A stretch of 64,000 nt of DNA from Chitinophagaceae bacterium (GTDB lineage: Bacteria > Bacteroidota > Bacteroidia > Chitinophagales > UBA10324). Where the stretch lies: assembly GCA_016717285.1 (NCBI GenBank), contig JADKFU010000005.1, positions 232,501-296,500 of the forward strand, in the 5' to 3' direction. The position numbers and the translations under genes were made by a program. Position 1 is the first letter of the stretch; each line of letters begins with the position of its first letter. Under the pieces are notes generated by a model, which had not been told where the DNA came from, ran no database searches, and saw only the letters and a program-made list of their open reading frames with translations. This document shows, in pieces, positions 33,550 through 43,187 of this stretch.

Positions 33550-35064
33550 TTAGTACCCCTGATTTTGAACCATGGCACCTTGCGAAATGTCGATTTCCTG
33601 TTGTGGAATCGGCAGGTATTCATTCTTGTTTGGTTGATAGCCGAGAGCCCCTAAAACGGTAGTTGCTTTATTCGTGCGGATCAGGTCCCAGAATCGTGCT
33701 CCTTCTGTTGCAAGTTCCAAACGGCGTTCGGTGGCAATGTCGTCGAGCAAGGTTGTTCCACTTGAAACTCTGTCAGGCAAGCCAACACGGCTTCGCACCT
33801 GGTTGAGATATAGTTTGGCTTTTCCTTCATCACCTGATCTGGCAAATGCCTCGGCGGCCATCAGCATCACATCAGCCAACCTTATCTCTTTAATGTTATA
33901 GCCCCAGTTTAATGCCGGCTCACCGGAAGTGGCTTTAAAATCCTGTAGCGGCGCGTACTTGTTGATAAAGTAATCAGTATTCTGATAACTGACGGTATAA
34001 GAGGCGCCCGCATTTTTGAGTGCTTTTCCATCAATAATGGTCGCTGCAAAACGCGGATCATTTTTCATGAAATCAACCAGATCTTCTGTGATAGGACAAA
34101 AGCTCCAGCCATTTGCATAGTCAGGTCCTACAAAATCGCGTATGCCGAAAAACTGAACATTGTAATTGCCTTCAGTGAAGTTGATAAAATTTTCATAACC
34201 GCCATGTTGATTGCTTGAGTGAACAATTTCATAAACAGACTCTACACCAAATTTATTATCAGGTTTAAATATGTCGGCGTAGTTTGTTTCTAATGCATAA
34301 ATACCTGAGGTGATCACATCCTCAAGTAAAGATGCTGCTTCCGCCATTCTTGCATTATCGTTTTCAAACAAAATAACTTTTCCAAGTAGTGCTTTAGCAG
34401 CTCCTTTTGTAATGCGTCCGAGTTCATCCGGTGTAACCGTTTCAGGTAACTGCGATTCACCAACCGCTGCCTGGAGGTCCGATTCGATCTGAGCATAAAT
34501 AGCTGCCGGAGTAGTTTGTGTTTGCGTATAAATTTCTTCCGGTCCGAGTGTTTTTGTGATGAGTGGAATATTTCCAAACATTCTTACCTGGTCGAAATAA
34601 AAATAGGCGCGTAAAAATTTTACTTCCGCGATATAACGTGCCTTTTTTTCCGGCGTCATATCTTTTATATCCGGATTTTCCATTTTTTCAAGGATCAGGT
34701 TGGCACGATAGATTCCAGTATAGTTTTTATTCCATAAACCTCTTTGAGGGCCAAGAAAAGGATCAAGCGTAAAGTTATCCCAGGCCACCCAGTTAGGCTG
34801 ATCGGATGCATCACTGCCTCCGGCATAACAATCATCTGAAGCCGCGTTGAGCAAACCAAGTTTCATTGTCCATCCGTTGGTACCGCCCCATTGTGTTACA
34901 TCATACACCGCAACCACGCCTTCAAAAATTTCTTCGTCGGTCTGGTAGAAATTTGATTCCAGTTGCGTACCAATCGGTTCAAGTTCTAAAAAGCTTTTGC
35001 CGCAAGACATCATTGACATCATTGCGATGGAGAAGAATAGGATTTTACGATTGAGATATTTCAT
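33550..35064 (-). CDS. susD: SusD/RagB family nutrient uptake lipoprotein
   Basis: The 504-residue protein has lipobox MMSC (Cys21) and the N-terminal SusD signature (SFLELEPIGTQLE, FYQTDEEIF). TPR-like helices form the core (ARYIAEVKFLRAYFYFDQVRMFG) and the C-terminal SusD motif is RRLELATEGARFWDLIRTNK. It caps the SusC barrel and binds glycan at the surface. Immediately downstream of SusC, with 40 nt between. The gene symbol is used as the family name only. Confidence 0.95.
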   Translation of the reverse strand: MKYLNRKILFFSIAMMSMMSCGKSFLELEPIGTQLESNFYQTDEEIFEGVVAVYDVTQWGGTNGWTMKLGLLNAASDDCYAGGSDASDQPNWVAWDNFTLDPFLGPQRGLWNKNYTGIYRANLILEKMENPDIKDMTPEKKARYIAEVKFLRAYFYFDQVRMFGNIPLITKTLGPEEIYTQTQTTPAAIYAQIESDLQAAVGESQLPETVTPDELGRITKGAAKALLGKVILFENDNARMAEAASLLEDVITSGIYALETNYADIFKPDNKFGVESVYEIVHSSNQHGGYENFINFTEGNYNVQFFGIRDFVGPDYANGWSFCPITEDLVDFMKNDPRFAATIIDGKALKNAGASYTVSYQNTDYFINKYAPLQDFKATSGEPALNWGYNIKEIRLADVMLMAAEAFARSGDEGKAKLYLNQVRSRVGLPDRVSSGTTLLDDIATERRLELATEGARFWDLIRTNKATTVLGALGYQPNKNEYLPIPQQEIDISQGAMVQNQGY

Positions 35065-35104
35065 TTTCTATCTTTTTTAAGATGTGATTTCAGATGTTAA
35101 AAAC

Positions 35105-38100
35105 TTAAAAAGTGATATTGCCTCCAATGAGAAAGGACATGGCCTGCGGGTAAACGCCTCTGTCAACTCCAAAACTGCTGCCGCCAATTTCAGGATCGAA
35201 GCCATGGTATTTGGTGATGGTTCCGATATTATTTCCTGAAACATACACCCGTATTTTTTTAATGCCTGCTTTGGAAGTGATCTCGAGCGGCAAAGTATAA
35301 CCGAGTTGCAATGTCCGGATACGAAAGAAGGACGCATTCTCCACATAAAAATCAGAGGAGCTGCTGAAATTTTTATTGGGATCATTCATCACCAAATGCG
35401 GATATGAATCGGATGTTCCTTCACCGGTCCAACGGTCGAGAGCATCGGTAGTCATATTTGCCATTTGCAAATCAAATCGGCGGGTAGCATTAAATACCTG
35501 TGCACCGGCAATACCTTGCCCGAACAAAATAATATCAAATCCTTTCCAACTCGCTGAAAGGGTGAATCCATAAATCAAATCCGGAACCGGATCGCCAATT
35601 TTTGTCCGGTCATCGGCATCAATGATTCCATCACCATTGATATCAACAAATCTGAAATCACCCGGTGTTGCATCGGGTTGAATCAGTTGTCCGTCAATTC
35701 CGGTGTAACTGTTTACTTCTTCCTGATTCTGGAAAATGCCATCCGTTTTGTAACCAAAGAAATAACCAAACGGCTCACCCACTGAAGAGCGTGTGATTTC
35801 AAGACCTTGCGGGCTGAAGGTCTGTCCAACGATATATTCTTTATCAGGTCCTAAATCAGTAACGGTATTTTTAAAATGTGAAAGATTGCCGCTGAAATCA
35901 AGGGTTACTGTTCCTATCGTTTTGGTATATCCTAATTCCAATTCTATTCCTTTATTTTCCATGGAAGCAATATTCCCGACAGGACCAGCATTACCGACGT
36001 AACCCGGAACAGCAATATCAAGCAACATTCCGCTGGTTTTTTTTATGAACCAGTCAAACGTGACCGTGAAATTTTTGAATACCCTTGCATCCAATCCAAA
36101 GTTGGTTTGTTTTGTTTCTTCCCAACGGAGGTCAGGATTAGCAAGTGCATTTGGCGTAGAACCATTGATGAGTGATTCATCAACACCAAAAGTATAATTG
36201 CGGAACCCGCCGATAGTAGAAACAAAACGGAAGTCACCGATCTTGTCATTTCCATTGATGCCCCATGATCCTCTGATCTTTAAGAAATTAACGTAGGCAT
36301 TGTTTTTAAAGAAATCTTCCTCTGTAACCACCCAGCCTGCGGATACAGAAGGAAAAGTTCCATAACGGTAATTCTCACCGAACTTAGGTGATCCGTCGAC
36401 TCTGAAAAGTGCTGAAAAAAGATATTTACCGGAAAAATCATACGTAACACGACCTAAATAAGAAACCAAAGCACCTTCATATTCATAACCACCGAAACCC
36501 TGGTTCTCCGGAGCAACAGCAAAGAGGAGTGAGGCATTTGATATATCAGTTGCTGGAATGTCCTGTACTGATCCAGTCAAACCTTCTCCCTGGTTATGTT
36601 CTGCCACCATGCCGGCCAGAAAATTAAAGTTATGTTTTTCAGCAAATGTTTTCTGATATGAAATCGTGTTGTCCCAATTCCAGTAGATGCCACGGTTTTG
36701 CGAACGTGCATAGCGGTTGATGTCCAATCTGTTTGCGGCATTCAGATAATAAACCGGTGAAAAACTTTCTGCACCCCAATACGCAAAATCAACTCCGTAT
36801 GCGCTGCGGTATTTGAATCCTTTGAAAGGCATCAGTTCCAAAAACACATTGCCGGCAATTTTATCGCCCCAACCGTTGCTTTGATTTACTTTAATGGCTG
36901 CTACAGGATTCAGTATTTCCGATGTTACATAAGGCGAAATGCCATAAGGTTGTCCGTTATCATCCAATACTACCGCGAAGTTTTGAAAGATATCACTGTT
37001 CAGTACATCCGGACGAGTTTCAATCAACGGAGTTATCGGATCAAGATTGATTGCACGACCGAGCGGCGAACCATATTCGGTATTGTCCGGAACACCTTGT
37101 CCGTTGTTGCGGGTGTAACCTAAAGTATGACCTACCGTGATGTATTTGTTGATATTGTGGGTTGCATTGAAACGGATTGTATACCGTTGAAAGCTGGATT
37201 GGCTAGACGATACAATACCTGTCTGATCGAAATAGCTAAAGGAACCATAGTACATTGATTTACCGGAGCCGGCGGAAATACTGAGATCATGATTATGAAC
37301 CGGCGCATTTTTTTCAAAAACGGCAGCCTGCCAGTCTGTTCCTTCACCCAGTGAATCAGGGTTAGAAAATAAAACATTACCACCTGATGCTACCGATGAT
37401 TCATTCATGAGAATAGCATATTGCGTGGCATTTAAAAGTGAAAGTTGACGGGTTGGATTTTGTATTCCATAATAACTGTTCAACGACACTTCCAACATAT
37501 CTTTCTTCCCTTTTTTCGTGGTAACTAATATTACACCATTTGCTGACCGCGCACCGTATATTGCTGCTGAAGCAGCATCTTTTAAAACCTCTATACTCTC
37601 AATATCGCCCTGATTTAAGTAGTCTATACCACCGGAAATAGGAACACCATCCACTACGTACAGCGGATCGGAGTTATTGATGGAAGTGGTGCCACGAACC
37701 CTGACAGTTGCGGCCGCGCCTGGTGAACCGGAATTGGAAGTAACCCAAACACCGGAGGTTCTGCCTTGCAGTGATTGTTCAATACGCATTACCGGCATAC
37801 TTTCCAGATCATCGCCGCGTACTTTTGAAATTGCTCCGGTAGTAACACTTTTCTTCTGTGTTCCATAGCCGACTACCACTATTTCATTGAGCAAATCATC
37901 ATTCTCCAGTGCTACATTAACAGTTGACTGATTGCCTACTGCTGCTTCCTGACTTTTATGTCCTACATAAGAAAATACGAGGATGGCGGACTTTCCGGCT
38001 ACGTTAATCGAGAAATTACCGTTCTCATCGGCTACAACACCGTTTTGTGTGCCTTTTTCCAGCACAATTGCGCCGATCAATGGTCCACCGGCATCTGTAA

Positions 38101-38194
38101 CAGTGCCATTGACGGTTAAAGTGCCTTGCGCATAGATCACGGAACAGTTTAAACAGAGGAGCAGTATGATTCCGTACTTCATGAATTTTATCAT
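35105..38194 (-). CDS. susC: SusC/RagA family TonB-linked outer-membrane transporter
   Basis: From the ATG at 38194 (MIKFMKYGIILLLCLNCSV) the product has 1,029 residues. A signal peptide is followed by a CarboxypepD_reg-like domain (VNGTVTDAGGPLIGAIVLEK), the TonB box-type region DDLLNEIVVVGYGTQKKS, the plug (SNSGSPGAAATVRVRGTTSI, ASAAIYGARSANGVILVTTK) and a 22-strand barrel ending NITF. It imports oligosaccharides with SusD and needs TonB energy. It is the centre of the locus; two perfect inverted repeats precede it (38213-38251). The gene symbol is used as the family name only. Confidence 0.95.
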   Translation of the reverse strand: MIKFMKYGIILLLCLNCSVIYAQGTLTVNGTVTDAGGPLIGAIVLEKGTQNGVVADENGNFSINVAGKSAILVFSYVGHKSQEAAVGNQSTVNVALENDDLLNEIVVVGYGTQKKSVTTGAISKVRGDDLESMPVMRIEQSLQGRTSGVWVTSNSGSPGAAATVRVRGTTSINNSDPLYVVDGVPISGGIDYLNQGDIESIEVLKDAASAAIYGARSANGVILVTTKKGKKDMLEVSLNSYYGIQNPTRQLSLLNATQYAILMNESSVASGGNVLFSNPDSLGEGTDWQAAVFEKNAPVHNHDLSISAGSGKSMYYGSFSYFDQTGIVSSSQSSFQRYTIRFNATHNINKYITVGHTLGYTRNNGQGVPDNTEYGSPLGRAINLDPITPLIETRPDVLNSDIFQNFAVVLDDNGQPYGISPYVTSEILNPVAAIKVNQSNGWGDKIAGNVFLELMPFKGFKYRSAYGVDFAYWGAESFSPVYYLNAANRLDINRYARSQNRGIYWNWDNTISYQKTFAEKHNFNFLAGMVAEHNQGEGLTGSVQDIPATDISNASLLFAVAPENQGFGGYEYEGALVSYLGRVTYDFSGKYLFSALFRVDGSPKFGENYRYGTFPSVSAGWVVTEEDFFKNNAYVNFLKIRGSWGINGNDKIGDFRFVSTIGGFRNYTFGVDESLINGSTPNALANPDLRWEETKQTNFGLDARVFKNFTVTFDWFIKKTSGMLLDIAVPGYVGNAGPVGNIASMENKGIELELGYTKTIGTVTLDFSGNLSHFKNTVTDLGPDKEYIVGQTFSPQGLEITRSSVGEPFGYFFGYKTDGIFQNQEEVNSYTGIDGQLIQPDATPGDFRFVDINGDGIIDADDRTKIGDPVPDLIYGFTLSASWKGFDIILFGQGIAGAQVFNATRRFDLQMANMTTDALDRWTGEGTSDSYPHLVMNDPNKNFSSSSDFYVENASFFRIRTLQLGYTLPLEITSKAGIKKIRVYVSGNNIGTITKYHGFDPEIGGSSFGVDRGVYPQAMSFLIGGNITF

Positions 38195-38212
38195 ATGGAG
38201 TGGTCTTTCTTT

Positions 38213-38251
38213 ATCAGGCCTGATCTGAGGGGGAACCAGGTTCCCCCTCAG
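38213..38251 (-). promoter_or_regulatory. two adjacent inverted repeats in the susC leader
   Basis: ATCAGGCCTGAT (38213-38224) is a perfect 12-bp palindrome. Directly next to it, CTGAGGGGGAA (38225-38235) pairs perfectly with TTCCCCCTCAG (38241-38251) around a 5-nt loop. Both lie 19-57 nt before the susC ATG and 37-75 nt after the upstream gene. No T run follows on the minus strand, so a Rho-independent terminator is not supported. Regulator site, RNA-stabilising hairpin or attenuator are possible. Confidence 0.6.
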
Positions 38252-38287
38252 CAAGCTGAGCAATTATGAAAAAACTTACGGTAATGA

Positions 38288-39670
38288 TTAATGACGAACT
38301 ATTACTTTTTGAGTCTGTATCACGTTTCCCGTGCGGATGGAAATTAAATACAATCCTGAAGGCAAATCAATGGTTGAAATTCCAGACAATTGGTTATTCA
38401 CGGTTTGGTTATATACCTCTTTACCAAGCATATTTGAAACGGTTAGTGTTACCGGTTCTCCGGATGGTGCATGATTCAATGCAACATTTATAGTGGCATC
38501 AGCCAATGTTGGATACGTTTTAAAAAGATTGCTGACCGATTGAATGTCCTGAATGCCGGTCGACAATTTATGGAAGTAAACATTATCTACATAAACAGTG
38601 CTTCCGCCGGCAACATAAATCAATTGTGCCATGTGTGCCATGGAAGTCAATCCTGTAAATTGAGAAAGTGGAATATCGAAACTGATCCAGCTTCCGGTAA
38701 CTATAGCTGGTGAAGTGGTTGCGTTATAATCCAGTTGTTGTTCGGTGTCATCTCCTCCTCCAAAAGCACCGTCGGCGCCAAAATCTACCAGCTTCATACC
38801 AAATGTGGAAGCATCAGGTGTCCAGATATCAGTATGGAAATAGGTCATGTTAGTAGCATCGATTGTCTGCGAGGTAAATTCAATGCCACAGAAAACCAGG
38901 CTGCTATATTTCTTCACTGAATCACCGGTTCCTATTACATAATTGCTGAGGTCGGCGGCATCCCATGAAGCGGACCAGGTATCAACCGGTACATTGTTAT
39001 ATGCATTGCTGAACAAGGAAATGACATCGGTTTGCAAGGGAGTAGGTAAAGGAGCAGAAGTGGTTGGTTCGGTAACTGTAGTTCCTCCGTTGTAGAAATA
39101 AATATTGTCAACAAATGCAGTATTGCTTGCTGAAACATACAGCAATTGTGCAATATGCTGCTTGGAAGTCATGTTAGTGAAATTCGCAATAGGAATATCA
39201 AAACTGATCCAGGTATTCGTAACTATCGCAGGCGAAGTGGTTGCATTAAAGGCCAGTTCCTGTTCGGTATCATCACCACCTCCGTATGCTCCATCTGCTC
39301 CAAAATCCACGAGCTTAATACTAAATGTTGCAGCATCCGGTGTCCACAAATCCGTATGGAAATAGGTCATGTTGGTTGCATCAATCGTTTGCGAGGTAAA
39401 CTCTATTCCGCAGTATGCGAGGTTGCTGTATTTCTTTACTGAATCGCTGGTGCCAATTACATAATTGCTAAGATCAGCGACATCCCAAACTGCTGACCAG
39501 GTGTCAACCGTTACATTGGAATAGGCATTACTGAAAAGTGAAATCACATTGGCTGCCGCTTGCGTTGGCGCAGGGGCGGAAGTAGTTGGGTCGCTTGCAA
39601 CAGCGAGCTTCAGTGAAAAGCTACTGAGGCAACAAAGGAAAATGAAAATTTTTGTAGTGATGTTCTTCAT
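38288..39670 (-). CDS. T9SS-secreted protein with tandem duplicated glycan-binding-like domains
   Basis: The 460-residue protein has a signal peptide (LKLAVAS) and two near-identical domains, about 31-195 and 205-370. Each starts DVISLFSNAY/NVISLFSNAY and contains TSQTIDATNMTYFHTD, KLVDFGADGA and DDTEQ; a T9SS type A domain follows (MLGKEVYNQTV, ending QKVIVRH). The domains are the acidic Gly/Asp, Trp-containing jelly-roll type seen with GH16 enzymes, so binding of beta-glucan is likely but not proven. It is the first gene after the regulator and could act as surface glycan-binding factor. Confidence 0.85.
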   Translation of the reverse strand: MKNITTKIFIFLCCLSSFSLKLAVASDPTTSAPAPTQAAANVISLFSNAYSNVTVDTWSAVWDVADLSNYVIGTSDSVKKYSNLAYCGIEFTSQTIDATNMTYFHTDLWTPDAATFSIKLVDFGADGAYGGGDDTEQELAFNATTSPAIVTNTWISFDIPIANFTNMTSKQHIAQLLYVSASNTAFVDNIYFYNGGTTVTEPTTSAPLPTPLQTDVISLFSNAYNNVPVDTWSASWDAADLSNYVIGTGDSVKKYSSLVFCGIEFTSQTIDATNMTYFHTDIWTPDASTFGMKLVDFGADGAFGGGDDTEQQLDYNATTSPAIVTGSWISFDIPLSQFTGLTSMAHMAQLIYVAGGSTVYVDNVYFHKLSTGIQDIQSVSNLFKTYPTLADATINVALNHAPSGEPVTLTVSNMLGKEVYNQTVNNQLSGISTIDLPSGLYLISIRTGNVIQTQKVIVRH

Positions 39671-39859
39671 GTTTTAAGGTTTAGTTGAAGTGAACAAAAA
39701 AGAAATGGAAAGGTTGAAAGAAACATGGGCGAATGTAATCTGTGCGATAACTGATATCCTAATATACCTGCCAGACAAATGCTGGACACCCATTAATAGT
39801 TTTATAAACAGGTAATTTACGTATTAAAATGCAGTCAAAAAGAAGCCTTTTGTGCATTA

Positions 39860-42800
39860 TCAGATTATTCTTAAATAAGCAGCTAAGTCATCTTCAACGG
39901 TCAGACCCAGATGTTTTTTTAAGCGATACCGGCTTTTTTCTACTCCCTGCACAGAGATATTCAGTAAAGCAGCCATTTCTTTATTGCTCATATTGAGTCG
40001 GGTTAATGCACACATGCGCAAATCGTTTTGAGTTAGGGAAGGGTGCTTCTTCAAAAGTTCAGTAATGAAGTTCTGGTTCACCTGGTCGAAATAGGTGGTG
40101 AACTGCTCCCAGCTTTTTTCCCCTTCTATTTCTGTACTCAGCGTAGATTTCAGACTTCTGATTAACCTGCCGGCTTTTTCTTTGTCAGCAGCACTATTGA
40201 TTTCCTCCAATTGCTCTTTTACACCAATCAGGATTTCATTTTTATGAGCAGTCTGTACTGCATTGGCCATCAGTTCGGCGCTCTTTGATTTAATTTCTAC
40301 TTCAAGTTTTTCATTTTGCAGGTGTAAAATTGTTTGCTCGGAAGTCAGATTCTCATTGGTAAGTGTAAGAATGGAGCGTTCTGATTCCAGCACTTTTTGT
40401 TTCAAAGCCATTTCACGTCTGGTAGTATATATGCGCAATGCCAGCCAAATAAGGGCGGCCACAAAAATCAACACCAGTAATTTAAACCACCAGGTTTCCC
40501 AGAACGGAGGAGCTATAATAACCTTCATTGATTTTTCATCACTCCAGACACCATTGCTGTTGGTTCCTTTTACCGTGAAAGTATAGGTGCCGGGGTCAAG
40601 ATTCGTGTAAGTAACCAGGCGTTGGTCAGCTTTTGTGTTTCGCCAGCCATTGTCAAAGCCATCCATTTTATAGGCATAGTCACTCTTAAAAGGTTCTGTA
40701 TAATCCAGCACTGCAAACTCAAATGAGAAAGCATTGTCGTAATAAGAAAGATGTATTTCTGATGCTTCCTGAAGACTTTGGTTTAATATCGTGCGCCCGT
40801 CTGGCAACATTCCAACCGGCACCGATTTATTAAAAATTCTGAAGTCGGTAAACACAATGGCAGGTTTGGTTTCATAAATACGCACTTTTTCAGGACGGAT
40901 AAATGTTAAACCATTAATGCCGCCAAAGTAAAGGGTGCCTTCACCATCAGCTAATATAGCGCCCTGATTAAATTGATTGGAAGTAGTATAAGGATTATGA
41001 TGAAAATCGAAATTCAAAAATTTTTTAGTTTCCGGATCAAAACGTATGATGCCATTGAATGTGCTGAGCCACAAATAACCACTGCTATCTTCCGCAATTC
41101 CCATGATGGCATTAGAGATTAAACCATTTTCGGTGGTGAAGTGCTGAAATTCATTTTTGCCCAGCCAAAGATTTAATCCACCACTTTCCGTTCCAATCCA
41201 TAGCCTGTCTTTTGTATCCTGAAAAATACACCTGATGTCATTTGCCGAAATACTTTTCGCATTTCCTTGCTCTCGTTTAAAGTGTGTAAAATGACCCGTG
41301 CTTTTTTCAAACAGGTCAAGGCCGCCGGAGGCTGTGCCGATCCAAACCTGTTGATGCTTATCTATAAATACGGTCATCACATCATCACTGGCAATACTGA
41401 AAGGATCATCAGGTTGATGGCTGAAGCGTTTGAAATGTCCGGTTGCAGGATCAAAAAGATTTACGCCACCACCTATAATACCGATCCATAAAACTCCTTT
41501 TTCGCCTTCAGCGATAGACCATACGTTATTTCCGCTTAAGCTCATGGAGTCATGGGCAACTGAACGGTAATGAGTGAAAGTGCCATTCCTGCGATCGAAG
41601 AAACTTAATCCATCATTGAAATAGCCGAGCCAAAGACGTTTTTGACTGTCTTCAAATATTGTTTTTACCACATTCCCGTAACCGGCAGGATCGTTGTGAA
41701 TAATGGAAAAGGTGCTGGTCACTTTATCAAAAATATCCAGTCCGCCACCGTCAGTCCCCACGAAAATGGAACCGTCGGTGGTCTTACACAAACTCAGCAC
41801 AGACCTTTGACTTAATTCGCCAGGCTTATTACCGGAATGGACCAATGTTTCAAACCAGGTCTTATGGACTTTAAGCACATTTACACCACCGTTGTAGGTT
41901 CCTACCCATGCATTTTCATCGCGGTCAATACATACATTAAATAAAGCATTTGTGTTAAGTGATTTTTGTTCCTGATTGTATTGATACACCGAAAAAGACT
42001 GTTTTTCAGGATGATAAATATTTAAGCCGCCGCCATCTGTAGCTAATAATAACTCACCATTCTTATTTTCTGCAATGCCCATAATATTGTTGGATGCCAA
42101 TCCATTTTGCAGAGTAAAACGTTGAAGCTGTTTGGTATCTATCTTAAGCTGATATAAGCCTGACCCTTCCGTGCCAATCCATAAATTGCCTTTGCTGTCA
42201 GTGAATAGTGTTTTTCTGAAACTATCGAAATCTGTATCGCCATGAATAGTGGAATGAATTTTCTGGAAGTCCTTACTCTTTTCATCATAATAATAGATAC
42301 CCGTACCACTTGTTGCTACCCAGATAGTTCCCTTTCCATCTTCAATAATTTTTGAAACAGCATTGTCTGTTAAATGACAATTCTTATTATCGAAATGTTT
42401 AGCAGCATGCGTCTTTGGATTATAAATCAATAACCCTTCATTAATGGTACCGATCCAGATACGGCCGGTTTGATCTTCGCACAAAGTATTGATCCAGCTT
42501 TCTGAAATGGTTTTTAACGCCGGTTCCTTTTTCAGGTTGGTGAAAGTGCCAGTTTTGCTATCGCGAAAATTGATGCCATTACCCTGTGTCCCTACCCATA
42601 AGTTTCCTTCTTTGTCTTCGAGCAGACAATGAATACTCTTTCCCTGAAAGCCCGTCGTGTCCGACTCCTGGTATTTAAACACATGGCATTCATATCCATC
42701 ATATCGTACCAGTCCATCCTGCGTACCAAACCACATAAGACCATTCCTGTCTTGCATGATGCAAAAAACGGTGTTATGCGGCAGGCCCTCAGAAATGGTA

Positions 42801-42895
42801 ATGTATTCGAAATGAAGATTTTCGGATTGGGCAAAAAGTAGTTGTGAGCAGGAGCTAAGCCAGAAGAAAAAAATGCATGAAAATATTTGTTTCAT
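39860..42895 (-). CDS. membrane-spanning propeller sensor with LuxR-like HTH output (one-component regulator)
   Basis: From the ATG at 42895 (MKQIFSCIFFFWLSSCSQ) the product has 1,011 residues. It has a signal sequence, about a dozen two-component-regulator propeller blades (GLMWFGTQDGLVRYDG, GNLWVGTQGNGINF), a Y_Y_Y domain (DYAYKMDGFDNGW) and a membrane helix near 801-820. A coiled coil follows, then a LuxR-like HTH in the last 55 residues (LTQNDLRMCALTRLNMSNKE, ISVQGVEKSRYRLKK). There is no kinase or receiver domain, so it is a one-component signal-to-DNA protein. It is encoded upstream of the glycan locus, the likely regulator of it. The 271-nt space to 43188 would hold divergent promoters. 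Confidence 0.9.
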   Translation of the reverse strand: MKQIFSCIFFFWLSSCSQLLFAQSENLHFEYITISEGLPHNTVFCIMQDRNGLMWFGTQDGLVRYDGYECHVFKYQESDTTGFQGKSIHCLLEDKEGNLWVGTQGNGINFRDSKTGTFTNLKKEPALKTISESWINTLCEDQTGRIWIGTINEGLLIYNPKTHAAKHFDNKNCHLTDNAVSKIIEDGKGTIWVATSGTGIYYYDEKSKDFQKIHSTIHGDTDFDSFRKTLFTDSKGNLWIGTEGSGLYQLKIDTKQLQRFTLQNGLASNNIMGIAENKNGELLLATDGGGLNIYHPEKQSFSVYQYNQEQKSLNTNALFNVCIDRDENAWVGTYNGGVNVLKVHKTWFETLVHSGNKPGELSQRSVLSLCKTTDGSIFVGTDGGGLDIFDKVTSTFSIIHNDPAGYGNVVKTIFEDSQKRLWLGYFNDGLSFFDRRNGTFTHYRSVAHDSMSLSGNNVWSIAEGEKGVLWIGIIGGGVNLFDPATGHFKRFSHQPDDPFSIASDDVMTVFIDKHQQVWIGTASGGLDLFEKSTGHFTHFKREQGNAKSISANDIRCIFQDTKDRLWIGTESGGLNLWLGKNEFQHFTTENGLISNAIMGIAEDSSGYLWLSTFNGIIRFDPETKKFLNFDFHHNPYTTSNQFNQGAILADGEGTLYFGGINGLTFIRPEKVRIYETKPAIVFTDFRIFNKSVPVGMLPDGRTILNQSLQEASEIHLSYYDNAFSFEFAVLDYTEPFKSDYAYKMDGFDNGWRNTKADQRLVTYTNLDPGTYTFTVKGTNSNGVWSDEKSMKVIIAPPFWETWWFKLLVLIFVAALIWLALRIYTTRREMALKQKVLESERSILTLTNENLTSEQTILHLQNEKLEVEIKSKSAELMANAVQTAHKNEILIGVKEQLEEINSAADKEKAGRLIRSLKSTLSTEIEGEKSWEQFTTYFDQVNQNFITELLKKHPSLTQNDLRMCALTRLNMSNKEMAALLNISVQGVEKSRYRLKKHLGLTVEDDLAAYLRII

Positions 42896-43187
42896 CAGCT
42901 CCATCAGATTTCTCAAGTGTTGAATTTAGGCTATTAGATCGGGATATTATTTTTTCCAAGTCGCTGCTGTTTGCAGTTACAATAATTTACAAGATGCAAA
43001 CTTCAGATTTTATTAAGTTGAATGTGGTTATTCTCATTATTTTATGCGGCCACATCCACTTAACAATATATTATCAAAAAGGTTATCAATTATAACAGCA
43101 ACGAAGCAGCTATCCAAAAACATTGCAATGTTGATTAATGAATGTTTATTTATCTTTCCCTGACGGTACTCACAAAAATCATAAAAA

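Noticed and set aside
39860..42895. Hybrid two-component histidine kinase
   Set aside because: Propeller and Y_Y_Y domains suggest it, but no HATPase, DHp or REC motif is present; the C-terminus goes straight from coiled coil to an HTH.
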